From contig WOFQ01000043.1 in the NCBI GenBank assembly GCA_012184525.1, positions 1 to 64,000 on the forward strand: 64,000 bases of DNA. The letters run 5' to 3'. This DNA comes from Xenoacremonium recifei. Its lineage: Eukaryota > Ascomycota > Sordariomycetes > Hypocreales > Nectriaceae. The number at the start of each line of letters is the position of its first letter. Within the stretch, counting starts at the first letter, position 1. The translations under genes were made by a program, and so were the position numbers. This document shows positions 21,006 through 33,230 of this stretch, in pieces. The notes beneath the pieces were generated by a model, which saw nothing but the letters and a program-made list of their open reading frames with translations, ran no database searches and had not been told where the DNA came from.

Positions 21006-23210
21006 CTAGATCATGAGTGCTAAGCAGGCCAAGATCATGACGGCTCCAGCTTGCAGCTTCTCTCCGTCGCTCGTGACAATGGTGGAAGGAGTTGAACCCG
21101 GAGTTGTCGAAGAAATGGGCTTGGAGCTGGCAGGTGCCACGGGGACAGGGATCAGGGTACCGGTAGGGTTGGCAGCTCCTGGAGTAGGTGTAGCAACTAC
21201 TGAGGTAGGGGTGGAAACTCCTGGGATAGGAGTAAAAACCGAGGCAGTTCCGTTCTTGGCGGAGTAGGGGGCCGAGGGGATCTTGGAAGAAATCGCCGGA
21301 GTTGAGGCCGGGGGAACCACCGCAGGGGTGATCGCGGTTGTGACAATCTGGAAGCCCGAAGTGGCGTACGTCGCGGGCATGCTTGTGGAAGCAGCCATTG
21401 TAAGAGGGCAGACAGTAGTGCTCTCCTTGATGGTAATTGTCGGCTCAGGGGCAGGGACGTTGGTAGGCGCGTGGAAAGTGCTGGTAGCTCGTTGGCTACA
21501 AGGGACAATAGTAGTCAGAGACTCAGTTATGGTGGTCACTGAGACAACAGGAGCAGTTGAGACCGATGCAGAGGTCAAGGTCGCAGACGCATGAGCATTG
21601 CTCAGGGGGCAGACGTATGTGGTCGAACGGATGGTCGACGTGATGACCTTCTGGGTGTAGCGGGCCGGGCAGTTGACAACAGACGCAGCACAGCTTGTAA
21701 TGGTGTAGGTATGAGTAGAAGTCAGAGTGCTTGTCACATCGGCCGCAGTAAGAGTGGCACGAGGCGTTGTGCTCGAGTTCCCGTGAGAAATTGCGTGAAC
21801 CATGGTAGGGGCCACGGTAGTCATGGGATCCTTGGCGCTGTAGGCAGCGTCGCTGTTGGTGCCCGTGATCTGAGCTCCGGCGGCAGACAAGCTCGGGCTC
21901 TCAACAGAAGTGGTCTCTGCAGGGTCCGCAGCAGTCGTCTCAGAAATGCCGGTGCTGAGGGAGGGAGCGCCATTTGCGTCAGTGCTCAGACTCCCAACAG
22001 AGAGGCTCTCAGCAGGGTCGAGAGCATTGATTTGAGAAGCCGTGGCGACAGCAAATTCCCCAGAGCCCTGAGATGTGCTCTTGGCCCCAGTGGTCGATGT
22101 CAGGAATGGTGTAACAGAGAATGAGCTAGGAACGCCAGAGAAGATGCCGGTGGAAGGGTCCGAAACAGCCGTGGAAGTGACGGGTGAAATGGTGCTTGTG
22201 GAGAGACCTTCGAGGAACACACCTGGAACTCCACGACTGGATAGACACAGCTTGGCATCCTCAGCCTTAGCAAGGGTAATTGTCAGGCTAGGAGCCAGGC
22301 TTAGGTCAAGAATGTCGCCAATGTCAACGTCCAGTTGGACATCGAGGCCGAGAGTAAGGGCAACTTGCTCAGCAACGGAGACAACACATGAATCGGTAGC
22401 GACGATCGTCGATGTGTAGTCAAACAGGCTGACCCAGATGGCGACCTTAGCTCCAGCTTCAATGGGTAGGACGGGGATCTCAACATCAGCCCCAAGGTCA
22501 ATTTCAGTTCGTAGTCGAAGTCCAAGCTCAACAGCAAGCTCCGTAGACAGATCAACTCCGGCAGCGATGCCAAGGGGCAATGCCTTAGCCACAAGACCGT
22601 CCAGAGAGACATCCACAATGTCTTTCGTCAGAAGAGAAATCTCCACGTAGGCGGCCTCGCCAAAGGAGATGTAAACACCCGTAGAAAGGTCAACAGCGGC
22701 TTCGAGACCTATCACCAAATCAAGAGCAACTGCAACACTAGCTTCGATTTCGAGGAGCCCGGGAATTTCGATTTCGAGTTCCGGAGAAATAAACAATTCC
22801 ACAGCCTCATGAACACCGGCCGATGCTGAGACATCAACCTCAACGTAGGCTTGGATGTTTCCGAGACCAACTCGGACCTTGGGCTCGAGAAGAAAGTCAT
22901 CAACAAGCTCGATCTGGAGATCGCCCGAAATCTGTGCCTTAGGAAGGTGGAGTGCGAGGTTGATGGCATCGGAAGTCTCGGTTGCAGGGGCTGCCACTCT
23001 TTGCAGCAGTTAGTAACACCACACACAATGAAGCTCAAGCACATACCCTTGGAACAGCGTGTGGTCTTCCCAGCTGTTATCTAAGCTGCAACTGAGGGGA
23101 GATGCAATGCTACGTTTCGACACTGCATCGGTTGTATCGCTCAGAAGAGAAGTGGCCCGAGCGGTGGCCAAAAGGCCCCCAAAGGGGAAAAGAAGGTTAA
23201 GACTGCGCAT
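21006..23210 (-). CDS. GPI-anchored Ser/Thr-rich cell-wall protein
   Basis: Predicted wall or plasma-membrane surface protein of 718 residues. Exon 1 23210-23047 encodes a signal peptide (MRSLNLLFPFGGLLATARA) and joins exon 2 22998-21006 across a 48-bp intron. Residues about 60-330 form a long acidic, Val/Leu/Ile/Ala-rich domain with alternating pattern (such as EIDLGADVEIPVLPIEAG) and few Cys, suggesting beta-rich or amphipathic repeats. Residues about 330-690 are Ser/Thr/Pro-rich and contain TYTITSCAASVVNCPA and two VCPL segments, motifs of fungal GPI proteins. The C-terminus is a small-residue region followed by a hydrophobic tail (AGAVMILACLALMI), as required for GPI attachment. A role in adhesion or wall structure is inference. 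Confidence 0.75.
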
Positions 23211-25036
23211 ATCTTCAAATCAGAATATTAGACTTAAAATGAGTGACTGGAGAAACAATGTCTCCAAAGGGGGGGTAAAGAGTGACAGGAAGAGTGGCTT
23301 GAACTACTAAGTTAGAAGGCTCGCTGTTACGGAAGTGAAGTACTTTGTATTTAAATGGCTTCTATCCATACGGTGTTTGTTGAATAGGAGATTGCACGGT
23401 CTCCAATAATCCCCCCTGTTTGACATCATCGCTCAATATCCCATTGCCGACGGATCCTACCACTTCAACTGCCGATCATTATCTTGGGTTTTGGGGGGGG
23501 TTCCGGGGATCCCGCCAGAGAACAACCAGGTATCATAGACGCTAAGCCTTCTTCTGGAAACGCACTGCAACGGTTTGGGGGGTCTAAGATTGACTGGAAG
23601 TGCCGTATGATGGATGAGAGGCTTGGCTGCTCCAGGGGACGCATTCATGAGGACCTACATCAGACCGACTTGTGCCAAGAGTGGGCGCAACTAGAGAAAA
23701 TGTACGGGGAAGAAAAGTGGAACAGAGAGAAGATCAGACCATAATCGACATTGTTACAGCCGCTACTGTGAACATTGCTCTCTCGCTTCTTGACGACTTA
23801 CTCCGTATTCTCTTACTGCTTTCCAGGTCTGTCCTTCATTCTGCCGAGCGGTCTAAGCTCAGGATCCAGACCGTCCGAACAGCACCGATTCTGTCCCCTG
23901 AGAAGTCTACACACCGCTATAGGCAATAGACAGTGGTGGCTGCGAATACGCGTTACTACTATGGAGGATTGAGTATTCCAAATTACAAAGCGGTGGATCT
24001 TCTCCTTTTACGAAGCGGGCAATACATCGCGTGATATCATCCATCATAGATCAACAACACAGTTAGGCATTAGAGAGTTCGAAATTATCATGAGATGACA
24101 GTTGCCCAAATCTCACGGAACTGTTCGAGGAAAACCTACTATGGTCATCAAGTTTTCCAGTCATATTAGATCGTGGCAGCCCAACGCTCCCTAATTGCAA
24201 TCTGTCAGAACACCCCGTCCCAAACGGAAGAAAATAACTACCCTACAGTGAAAGGTGAATACAATACCGTACCCATCGCATAAATTTACCGCCAAGATGA
24301 GTATAAGTTTTCTTTTCCTAGGCGCGCCTGCGCATTGAATTCAGTGCCGTTTGTATATTAAGAAAGACTCGGTAACCTTTGCAAACCAGACGCGATTAAA
24401 AACTTTTTTTCTTTCGCTAATTGGCGAGTCAACGGAGGCAGAAATTGCTTTACGAGATAGTACAATCAGTTTGTAAGTAATTTAGCTAATGGTAAATTAC
24501 TGGGCTTTTAAGGATGTAATGAGCAATATTCAAATTAACCCTCCCTGAGAACCGAATCTCGGACACACTCCGAAGAAGCATACTTCGTGTATGTGAACAG
24601 TCTGGCAAGGAAGGAAGACTCGAGGCTTGCCGGATCTGCCACAATTCAAATATTGATTCGAGGACCAAATCAGGTTTTCTGGCTAAATTTTAAAGATATA
24701 TCTGGATTATTGAAAGAATTCTGGAGCGGACTGACAAAATGACAAACCACGCGATCTTGGGTGTCCCTGAATGGATCACTTCACATTTGTAAGAAGCCCC
24801 TGATCCAGAGAAAGGTTAATGTTCCGCAAAGCACTAACATCGATCAAGGTCTTATCATGTTGAGGTTGCATACATCCATCGATTAGTCATGGCCTCGCGT
24901 TCCTCAAGCATTCTTCACGTATCGCACAAAACTGTTCCTATTAGATACTTAATGAACATTGAGATAAGCCACGTCTCAGCATCTCGAAACACATGTCTGT
25001 TCCGTTCGATATTTTATCTTGTCCATTCCCGCCATT
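23211..25036. other. Large intergenic, no gene recognised
   Basis: About 1.8 kb upstream of the wall-protein gene and 3' of the reductase gene. A G-run (ten G near 23491) and pyrimidine stretches are present. The overlapping short ORFs at 23484-23972 have no recognisable motif and no consistent splice pattern. I see nothing else. Confidence 0.4.
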
Positions 25037-26071
25037 CTAAATGTTGTACACGAGCTTTTGGCCGCTGACCTTGTCTTCCTTCATCAACTCCATTCCTTCC
25101 AGTACACCTTCTAGACCCCCTTCCTTAACAGCCGGGGGGTGCACCTTGACCTTACTATCAGCCAAAAGCTTCATGGCCATATCCCAAAAGCCCTGCGCGA
25201 ACTCGAGATCCTCTGGCTTTGCAGGGATTGATGTAGGACCCATAGTGAAGTGCTCGCCAATGACCGTGTAGGCCAAGGTTGAACGGTCGTTGACATTAGC
25301 ACGCTCAATGGCGATTGGCAGTAAAGAACTATATTCGCCTCCTTTGGTAGATAGAGCATTATCGCAGAAGGAGGCGCTAGCCTCAAGAGAGATTGTGTCA
25401 AAGACGAGTCGAAGATTGTCATCGGTGTATGCTCGAAGGTCCGCGGCGGCAGTAGGAGAATTATAATCAAACACTTTATCAGCACCGAGAGACTTGACAA
25501 GGTCGAAATTTCGGGGTGAGCAGGTTGTCAAGACTTCATAACCGGAAAGCTTAGCAAATTGGATGGCGAGGGTGCCGGTTGCACTCGATCCACCGTAGAT
25601 TAGGATAGGAACTGGCTTATCGAGAGGTTCCGTCGGGAGCGCGAGCTTCAGACTCTGATAAAGACCCTGGCCGACGGTGGAGATGCCTACGCCGAGAGTG
25701 GCTGCCTCCTGGAAGCTCAGGTTATCAGGGATATGCACTTGGCAATCACCCTTGACAACAATGTATTCAGCGAAAGTGCCATCTTCGGGCTGAACAGCAT
25801 TTCCACCATGAGCAAAGCCGCAGATGCGATCGCCCTTCTTGAAGGACTTTTTAACGTCCTTGCCGACAGCTTCGACTACGCCAGCATAGTCGCACCCGAT
25901 AAGACATCCCGGGGGCGAGATAAACTGAACATGCTTCCAGTCTGTGGGGTTCAGAGCAACGCTGACAACTTTGACCAGGATGTAATCGTCGCGCAGGGCG
26001 GGGATTGGTCGGTTGGTGACCAATCCTGCCTGGTGAGGAGCTGTAACGACGATTGCGCGCTGAGAAGACAT
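25037..26071 (-). CDS. Zinc-binding-type dehydrogenase / trans-enoyl reductase-like (ToxD-like)
   Basis: Medium-chain dehydrogenase/reductase of 344 residues, intronless, of the fungal ToxD/trans-enoyl-reductase type that uses NADPH. The N-terminal GroES-like half has NPTDWKHV and GCDYAGVVEAVG, and the Rossmann half shows YGGSSATGTLAIQFAKLSG with the nucleotide-binding turn. The C-terminus ends GQKLVYNI, typical for this group. The catalytic-zinc ligands of true alcohol dehydrogenases are not evident, which also fits the ToxD group. Such proteins can work in trans with polyketide synthases, but no polyketide synthase is seen in this window, so a stand-alone quinone or enoyl reduction role is equally likely. 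Confidence 0.85.
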   Translation of the reverse strand: MSSQRAIVVTAPHQAGLVTNRPIPALRDDYILVKVVSVALNPTDWKHVQFISPPGCLIGCDYAGVVEAVGKDVKKSFKKGDRICGFAHGGNAVQPEDGTFAEYIVVKGDCQVHIPDNLSFQEAATLGVGISTVGQGLYQSLKLALPTEPLDKPVPILIYGGSSATGTLAIQFAKLSGYEVLTTCSPRNFDLVKSLGADKVFDYNSPTAAADLRAYTDDNLRLVFDTISLEASASFCDNALSTKGGEYSSLLPIAIERANVNDRSTLAYTVIGEHFTMGPTSIPAKPEDLEFAQGFWDMAMKLLADSKVKVHPPAVKEGGLEGVLEGMELMKEDKVSGQKLVYNI

Positions 26072-28090
26072 GATGTAGATTGTGTTGGATGTTAGATGCT
26101 TTGAGCTTCCTTTCCTCCGCGGCCAAACTCGCTAGGTTCCCCGTCATTCTTATGACATCTACGAAGACGCCCTAGTCTCCGATGACGACAGCTGTCCGGG
26201 TGACAAATCAAGCATCAAAATTTTCAAGAAACGCTCGCGAAGCTCCATTAGAACAGCTTCTAGTGAACTAAGTTGCGGCCGGGCCGAAATCGAGTGGACC
26301 GAACCCGTGGCAACCCGCTATATCGTTGAACTCAAAACATCATGGACCTCGGCTCCCGGGTGGTGGCAACGTGGATCTCCGCTATTCTGTTGCCCAGCTT
26401 TTCAGCACGACCGGAATCTAGTGATTCTTCCATACATTGCGTCTCCTTTCATCAGATAAGGTCATGTGGGAACCTAAACCTGGATCGCCTTGATCAACAC
26501 AACCCAGCAGACTTAGGATGCGTCTGCTCTTTTTTTTTTTTTTTTGGATATGTCCATGGGGTACCATCACTTCTCTGAGTCGAAACTTGCCTCGTGCGAT
26601 CATACGACAGGTTCTAGGATCAGCAACACATCAGAGAATATTCTTGTATATTATCTTGGGCATTGTAATCCTAGAATCCCAGTAACAGAGACTGAGACCT
26701 GCCGAAATCCTTCGCCAAGTCACGATCAATAAGGTTCGAGATAGAGTGCTGACTCTGACTTGCTCAATATGGTAAATACGCTACTCGGATTAGTCACATT
26801 GCCAATATGGGGCCAATAAATCAACCCAAGCAACGCCCAAGTCATTGCCGACTGATATTGACTGCAAGAAATATTTAGAAAAGCTGTTGAAGAAAGCGAA
26901 TTTCCCTCTCTGCCCTCTTTTGCCATGGGTCCGTTGCCAAGTCATAAGAGCTTCGTAGTTAATACCCTAATGTGAAGGTAGTTAAATTTACCGAAGCTGC
27001 AATTGAACGAGCTATCGTCTCTAGCAGCTAGAGGTGATCTGTATACTAATATTTTCCATAAATCTTTTGTCAGTCTATTCTCTGGTCCTTAATTTGTCTG
27101 TATGCGGCTCGATGCTGGGCGGTGACTTGATACGCCCAGCCACTCATTGTTCTCAGCGGACGTTGACAGCAAAAATGCTCTAAATGTGTTTAGCTTGGCC
27201 ACGGTTTGTAAAACTTCTCTTATAAAGTCAAGACGATGGATGTCCGTCTGGCTCTCGTCAATAGAGAATGTCGCAAGCATTTGGTTTCGTCAATAAGGAT
27301 GCTGCTTCTCCAAATGGTACGACGAAGAACTCCGATGTATCGCTAGTTCGTTGAGAGATGTCTAGGCATATTAACCATTTTCCAAACGGCGACAAAAAGG
27401 ATCTATATATAAGTGAATTAGTTTTTGCTTCAGACAGCCAAGTCTAATGCTTTAGAGATTCTCAGATATTCAGGGTGTTGTATTCACCAGGTACCCCGCT
27501 AGAATAATGAAGTATATGTCACTACGGAGTCATGCACGAAACACGAACTGGAGACGACAATGCTTAGTCGTTGTAGCTTTGGGGTATGAGGCACCTATCT
27601 ACAACAGTGGCCGAAGGTCCACGTGATTCTCATGAGGATCTGACCTCAAAGGCTCTAGCTCTGAATGTGAATTCCATTCGAGAACATTTGCGTTCACGTG
27701 ATGATGAGCAGTGGAAACGTAAGTATCGCCCTCGAGCTCCCCGTCACTGAAGCAGGTTCCAAAGGTCTACTGATCGACAAATTTCTGGGTGACTGGAATG
27801 ATTCGCGATAATGGGCTCCCCATTTCGGAACCATTCCTTACATACTACAGTTCCCCGCACCCGTCATCGGAAAAGATCCGGCGACATGTCACATAACAAA
27901 GCATTCACACGGCTTGGCCCCGGAGATAGCTACCAGTTGCTCAAGTCTAGTTTCATGACGTCGGAGGCTTGAGGCCAGGTAGCTCTCGAGTTTTCCATAG
28001 TAATATACTGATGACGCTCGGCTTGGGCTTTGACACTTTACCACCAGAATCCGAATCGATTGACCATACGCGCAAATGCTTTCTCGAGTC
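26072..28090. other. Large divergent intergenic, no gene recognised
   Basis: About 2 kb between the reductase (-) and the amidohydrolase (+). It has a run of 16 T at 26530-26545 and several short ORFs (26342-26578, 26726-26926, 27089-27280) without motifs. The first ATG-open frame into the amidohydrolase at 27969 is out of frame with the real first exon. No repeat or RNA gene is recognised. Confidence 0.4.
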
Positions 28091-29323
28091 ATGTCAGGCC
28101 TCACCAAGTGGTCGCACACCTCTCGCATCGATACCCAGTAAGCCAAGAACGGATCGCAGGATTCTGCTAGTCCGCCAAGCTCATATTGTGCTATATAGCA
28201 TTCATGTCATTCCGCCAAGCTACCTAAAAGCCATCAACGATTGCGGCGGCGACCCGTCGGGCTGGGCGACGCCGTCATGGACTCTCGAGGACTGCATCCG
28301 CTTCAGCGACACCATTGGGTCCTCATTTTCCGTTTTGTCAATCACCGCGCCTGGCCCAGCTATCGTCGGACCTACCCAAGCCGGTCGTGAGCTGACGCGG
28401 GCGGTAAATGATGAGGTCTGGGACATCTGCAAGCGCCGGTCCGGTCGCTTCGGGTTCTTTGCTAGCCTTCCGGACTTCCGTGACGTTGAGGGTACGCTTT
28501 CTGAGATTGAAAACATCTTCGTTGACAAGCAGCAAGCCAACGGGGTTGTCGTTATGACATCGTATGGCGACAAGCTCGTTGGCGACGAAAGTTTCAAGCC
28601 CATCTGGCAAGCTCTTGACCGACACAAAGCCCTCGTTTTCGTGCATCCTGGCCATGTCTCAATCACACCCGAGTACATTGCCGGCTTCCTACCTCAGCCG
28701 GTGATTGACTATCCACAGGCCACAACGAGAGCGGCTCTGTCGCTTGTTCTGTCGGGTGTTATGACGAAGTGCACGAGAATCGAGGTGATTCTTAGCCATG
28801 GTGGCGGGACTCTCCCGTTTCTTGCAACTCGGGCCATCGGTTCTCTTGCATATCCCCCAATTGCAGCTAAGTCGCCGGTCAACATCTTACAGGCGTGGGT
28901 TTCTTCTCTATCTCGTCCTTCTGCTTTGTTATCTGTTGCTGATTCAATCCGTTGCTCTCTAGCAAAAGCGCAGTATCAAGGTTCTACTATGACTTAGCTC
29001 TCTCAACGAGTACACCTCAGCTCAAGGCTCTGGAAGCGTTTGCATCGCCACAAAAACTACTTTATGGTAGCGATTTTCCATACGCCCCGACGCCGGGTAT
29101 TTATGCTGGGTTGTTACAATATGCCAAATATGTCCGATCAGAGAAGGATTGCAAGATTGGGCCTACACGACTGAATGAGAATGCCACAGCGCTGCTGAAA
29201 AAGCATCGGCAGAAGCACAGCATCGTGCCGGGGGACCAAAAAGAGGGTAGTCAAAACCCTTTTGAGTTTGGCAAAGACGCAAATGAAGATGCTGAAAACG
29301 CAGTTAAGGAGCTCGAGACATGA
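28091..29323 (+). CDS. ACMSD-like metal-dependent amidohydrolase/decarboxylase
   Basis: TIM-barrel metal enzyme of the amidohydrolase-2 family, whose members decarboxylate or hydrolyse aromatic and related acids. Exons 28091-28137, 28199-28894 and 28963-29323 give 367 residues. The first exon is only 47 bp; splicing creates the metal-binding HxH motif as DTHIH across the junction, which fixes both start and intron. VFVHPGH supplies the third His, ILSHGGGTLPF the fourth, and YGSDFPYAP the catalytic Asp. The tail after residue 330 is Lys/Glu/Asp-rich. It lies upstream of a Zn2Cys6 regulator and a PDR transporter in the same direction, suggesting a small catabolic or detoxification unit. The second intron uses a GTGGGT donor. 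Confidence 0.87.
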
Positions 29324-29634
29324 GAACTTCAGGCTTTAGGTAAATAAGCAAGACTAAAGTAGATATTCATGAATGCATTTAATGCTTCATATACGCCATG
29401 ATTTTCGTTGTTGAATGTCTGTGTTGACATTATGGCTGTTACGAGACCAGGGGACTATTCTTCAAAATTACCTACCTATATGTGGGGAATTGTTCGGTGC
29501 ATAACTTATGGAATTTATGCTGCGATTTGTGCAAGCTAGGCATGTAGAGCCCGCTAAAAGTCCAACGCGCGCCAGATCTCGCCTGAGACCTGTCTTTGTC
29601 TCCCGTTCAATCTCTCCTTCGTCGCGCTTTGGCA
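29324..29634. other. Short intergenic before the regulator
   Basis: About 310 bp holding the amidohydrolase 3' end and the regulator promoter. No distinct element is seen. An upstream in-frame ATG at 29596 could lengthen the regulator by 13 codons. Confidence 0.4.
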
Positions 29635-32102
29635 ATGGCGCCTGAACGCCAGCGACGCCGCAAGGTCACGTTAGCTTGCGAGCCCTGCCGACATCGCAAG
29701 GCGCGATGCGACGGCGGCAAGCCCATCTGCTCGACGTGTCGCCAGCGGTCACTGAGCCTGGAGGAGTGCATCTACAACACCGCAAATGCGCGGACGGCAT
29801 GTACCGACGAGTAGGTCGCGTGAATTGGCTTGGGGTTCCCAATTTGCTCATTCCTGTGCCACAGCTACACTCGATCACTTCATGATCGCATCCGCCAACT
29901 CGAAGAGACCTGCTCCTCGCTGCGACAGGCTTTAGGCCAGAAGCCGACGCCGCCGGCTGTGATGGGATCTGACCAGAGCAAGACGCCTTCAGCTGCCATA
30001 CACGAGCAAGTCAATTGCAACGAGGCCGCTGGCGGCGTAACAGCTATGGGCGCCATGCTCTCTGAAGACATCTTGACCGGTGCTTCATCAGGATCTCAGG
30101 ACTTTTACGGTGGATCTTCTGCTGTCAGCTTTCTCAAGGAGGCTATCGGCCAGCAGACGCCGAGAGCCTCGACTGCGACAAACGCAGAACAGCAGAGGAG
30201 GATGGCCCTATCATATTCAAGCCTCCAGAAATTTCCCCTCCCGCCTCGCGTCGTGGCAGATCATCTCGTGCAGAGGTACTTTGAAAGGATTTATTACCTG
30301 TATCCCTTCTTTGACCGTGAAACATTCGAAAAAAGTTACCAATACCTGTGGCAGCCGGAAATTGAAGCATCTATGAGTGATGACCGACAGCATCACGACC
30401 TCGGGCTGGGCAGCTCGCCGGGTGGCGACTTCACCTCTATCGTCTTTCACTGTGCACTAAACGCTATATTTGCTTTGGGCTGCACCTTTTCCGATTTAGC
30501 TACATCAGAGAAGCCGGCAGCTATTGAACTCTTTTTTAGTCGCTCCAAGTCCCACGTGAGCATAGATCTCTTGGACATGAACAACGTTGGCGTTGTTCAG
30601 ACTCTGCTGCTGGTTGCGCTCGTCCTTCAAGGCACTCCGTTTCCAAGCCGATGCTGGAATGCCGTAGGTGTCGCCTGTCGTGCTGCGCAAGGCTTAGGCC
30701 TCCACGCAGATGCTCTTTATCAACAGGGAGAATCTCGCGAGAGAGAGATAAGGCGTCGGACTTGGCACGGTTGTATCATTATGGACATGTAAGTTATTTT
30801 AGGCCCCGTCCACTCAGAAAAATCTTAGCCGTCCTAATCCAACAACCCGAAAGATTTGTGAGCATGACGTTTGGTCGTCCGAACATGGCGACAACCCTCC
30901 CAACACTCTCTGCAGGCGGCATTACTTGTGATGCCCCCCTCTCGAACTTGGAACCCAACGAGCTAAAATTGCTGTTCAACATGGAAAACGTTCGCCTGAG
31001 CAAGATCTTGGAGGGAATCCTCTCCAAGATATATCGGCCATGGCTGCACCGCAGTACTACTGGAGAAGAGTCTGTGGTGTTGGATTCTGATATGCATCAT
31101 AGTTTGGATGATGTCGTAGCCATCGACACTCAGCTCTCAAAATTCGAAAAGACTGTACCGCCATCTCTTTCATGGCTGTCGCCCACATCTTTCGATTCGC
31201 TATCTCCAGAGGATCGTCTAGTGCTGACGACTCAAAGAAATGTGCTCCATGCCAGGTTAGTTTTAGAAGACGTCCTCGGATAGTTTCAAGCAATTCTAAC
31301 ACCCATTGAAGATTCCTGTATCTACAGATCATACTCCATCGACCTACGCTTACTCACCTCGCTTCTAAGGATACTGCTTCTCGCTCTGCAACCCTCAGTG
31401 GCGATGCGGGCTCAGATGTCTTAAAAAACGGGTTGAAGTCGTCTTTTGCTCTCGAGTCGGGCAAGCTTTGCTCTCGGGCAGCTATGAAACTAGCCGAATT
31501 AATATATAATACCCATCAGAGTGAGACATCAGATGCTTGGTGGTGGAACGGCCTGTGTAAGTTTTCTCATTCCACTCTTCAAAGAAGCTTTGCCTGACTG
31601 CTTTGACAAGACGCGTGTACTTCTGGCCTTGTACTTATAGTTGCACGGATTACCTCACCGCTCTGTAATTGTTTGGTCGAGTCGGAAGTAGATAAGTCGT
31701 GGAGCCAATGCCAAGCGGTATTACAAAATCTGGCATCTTTCAGCGACCTGTGCCGCAAGTCAACAGAGCTCCTTCTGAAGGTGAACGAAATACTTCTCGC
31801 AAGAAAAGCTGGTGAGTTAATATTCATGCGATTTCCGGCAGCCCTTTGCAACTGTTTACATTAACCAATATGTCGGCACGTTAGCGAAGGATCTTGGCTC
31901 TGACGTACCACCTGAGGGCGTGGAAGAAGGGCAGCAAACGCCCTTCTTGAATGGTCAAGGGCTACCCGTCGAAACATCTGATCTTGGTCTCTCTTTCGGG
32001 CTTGACGTCCAAGGTACCAGTGAGATGGGCATCATCGGATCCTTCTTTTCGTCATGGGATCAAGGATTTGACTTGATGCCTACAGACTTGTATGACCGTT
32101 AG
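29635..32102 (+). CDS. Zn2Cys6 transcription factor with fungal_trans domain
   Basis: Nuclear regulator of 711 residues built from six exons: 29635-29810, 29865-30788, 30854-31255, 31312-31556, 31641-31811 and 31885-32102. The N-terminal finger CEPCRHRKARCDGGKPICSTC continues to the sixth Cys in the same exon. A linker LHDRIRQLEETCSSLR after the finger is a dimerising coiled coil. The middle homology region shows FERIYYLYPFFDRETF, RAAQGLGLHADA, and RRRTWHGCIIMDIFVSMTFGRP across intron 2. All six exons keep phase. The neighbours (amidohydrolase upstream, PDR pump downstream, same strand) are the likely targets. An alternative start at 29596 adds 13 residues. Confidence 0.87.
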
Positions 32103-33230
32103 GGAATCCATCAAACGAATAAAGCACAATGACTGTGAAAGCCATATATTTCATGATCGAATAACAGCGTTGGACTGAGAACAGGCACATGCTATAGCAC
32201 CACGGAATAACAACAAGAGCATGGAGCTCTGAGGCAGCTTTATATCTCCTCGTTTCACCCTCTATTTTGACCCCCCAGGCCGCCGTTGGCATATCGTTAG
32301 GACCTACCCGCAGTGATAGAAAACTACATTCTGTTTGGATGATCCAAGATTGGCATTAATATCTCCACAATCTTCGTAGTAAGGGGAATTGACCGTCCAT
32401 CTTTCTTCTCGACGACCACGTCAGCGAATGTGGGCTTCCAAAGGTTTCTCCGTCAGGACTCACAATGTCGGATTTGGTCCTGGGAAATAATACCCCACAT
32501 CGCAGCAAGCTAAGGAGACGTTCCGACCAGGCCCTCGGCGAAGACGGGATTTTCGGATCGATCCCGAAGACTCCGTTTAAGTCTTGCTCTCTAACCTTTA
32601 CTCCTGCGTTGGAGCTAGTGTCAGTAATAATGGGCCGATTGAAATGGCGAAATGACAAAGATAACACAGAAACATCCGCTACGATAATTTCTCTCACGGC
32701 TGAAGGCATATTGTTCTGAATGGCACGCACCATACGGATGGGTGGTGCCACAGAAGTTCGCTAATCATCCTTGGAATCGCTGGCCGACCATTGTCAACCT
32801 AATAGTCTATTATTTGCTCTACTGTGAATGCCCAGTCGTCGGGATGGCGCCACCTAGGGGATCTGGGGTGACGTGTCGAGGAAAGAAGAAAGCGCCCGGC
32901 CATTTCAGCGTCGATCTCCCACGATCATATGTGCTCGTATCTATGAACAAGATATACTGGGCACTACTTGAGTAATGATTGTCGCTCACCAAATCGCCGA
33001 CCTCTTGATGCACAAGGGCATGGCAATTTCGGGTTCATTCCGATAACATCACGACAAGCCTCCCCACTACCCGAGAAGAGGTTGCAATCAGCTCTTTGTT
33101 TAGGCCCCAAGTTCGTTGGTATAAGATAAAAATTGCTTGCTTCCCTTCCAATGAGATCCTCTACCTCTTGTGAACATTGGGTGTAGATCGGCTCTTCTTG
33201 TCATCTCTGTTGATCAATCCTTTTCCGACC
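32103..33230. other. Intergenic with a possible degraded minus-strand coding patch
   Basis: About 1.1 kb between the regulator and the ABC transporter. On the minus strand a frame read from about 32568 to 32464 gives GYYFPGPNPTL just before a GTGAGT donor-like site, and a further open stretch near 32420-32340 gives ADVVVEKKDGRSIPLTTKI. The composition looks protein-coding, but I recognise no family, and no start, complete exon chain or stop can be assigned. It may be a gene fragment. The remainder is the transporter promoter. Confidence 0.35.

Noticed and set aside
21013..22650. Plus-strand ORFs opposite the GPI protein
   Set aside because: Antisense of a low-complexity Ser/Thr-rich coding region; no motifs.
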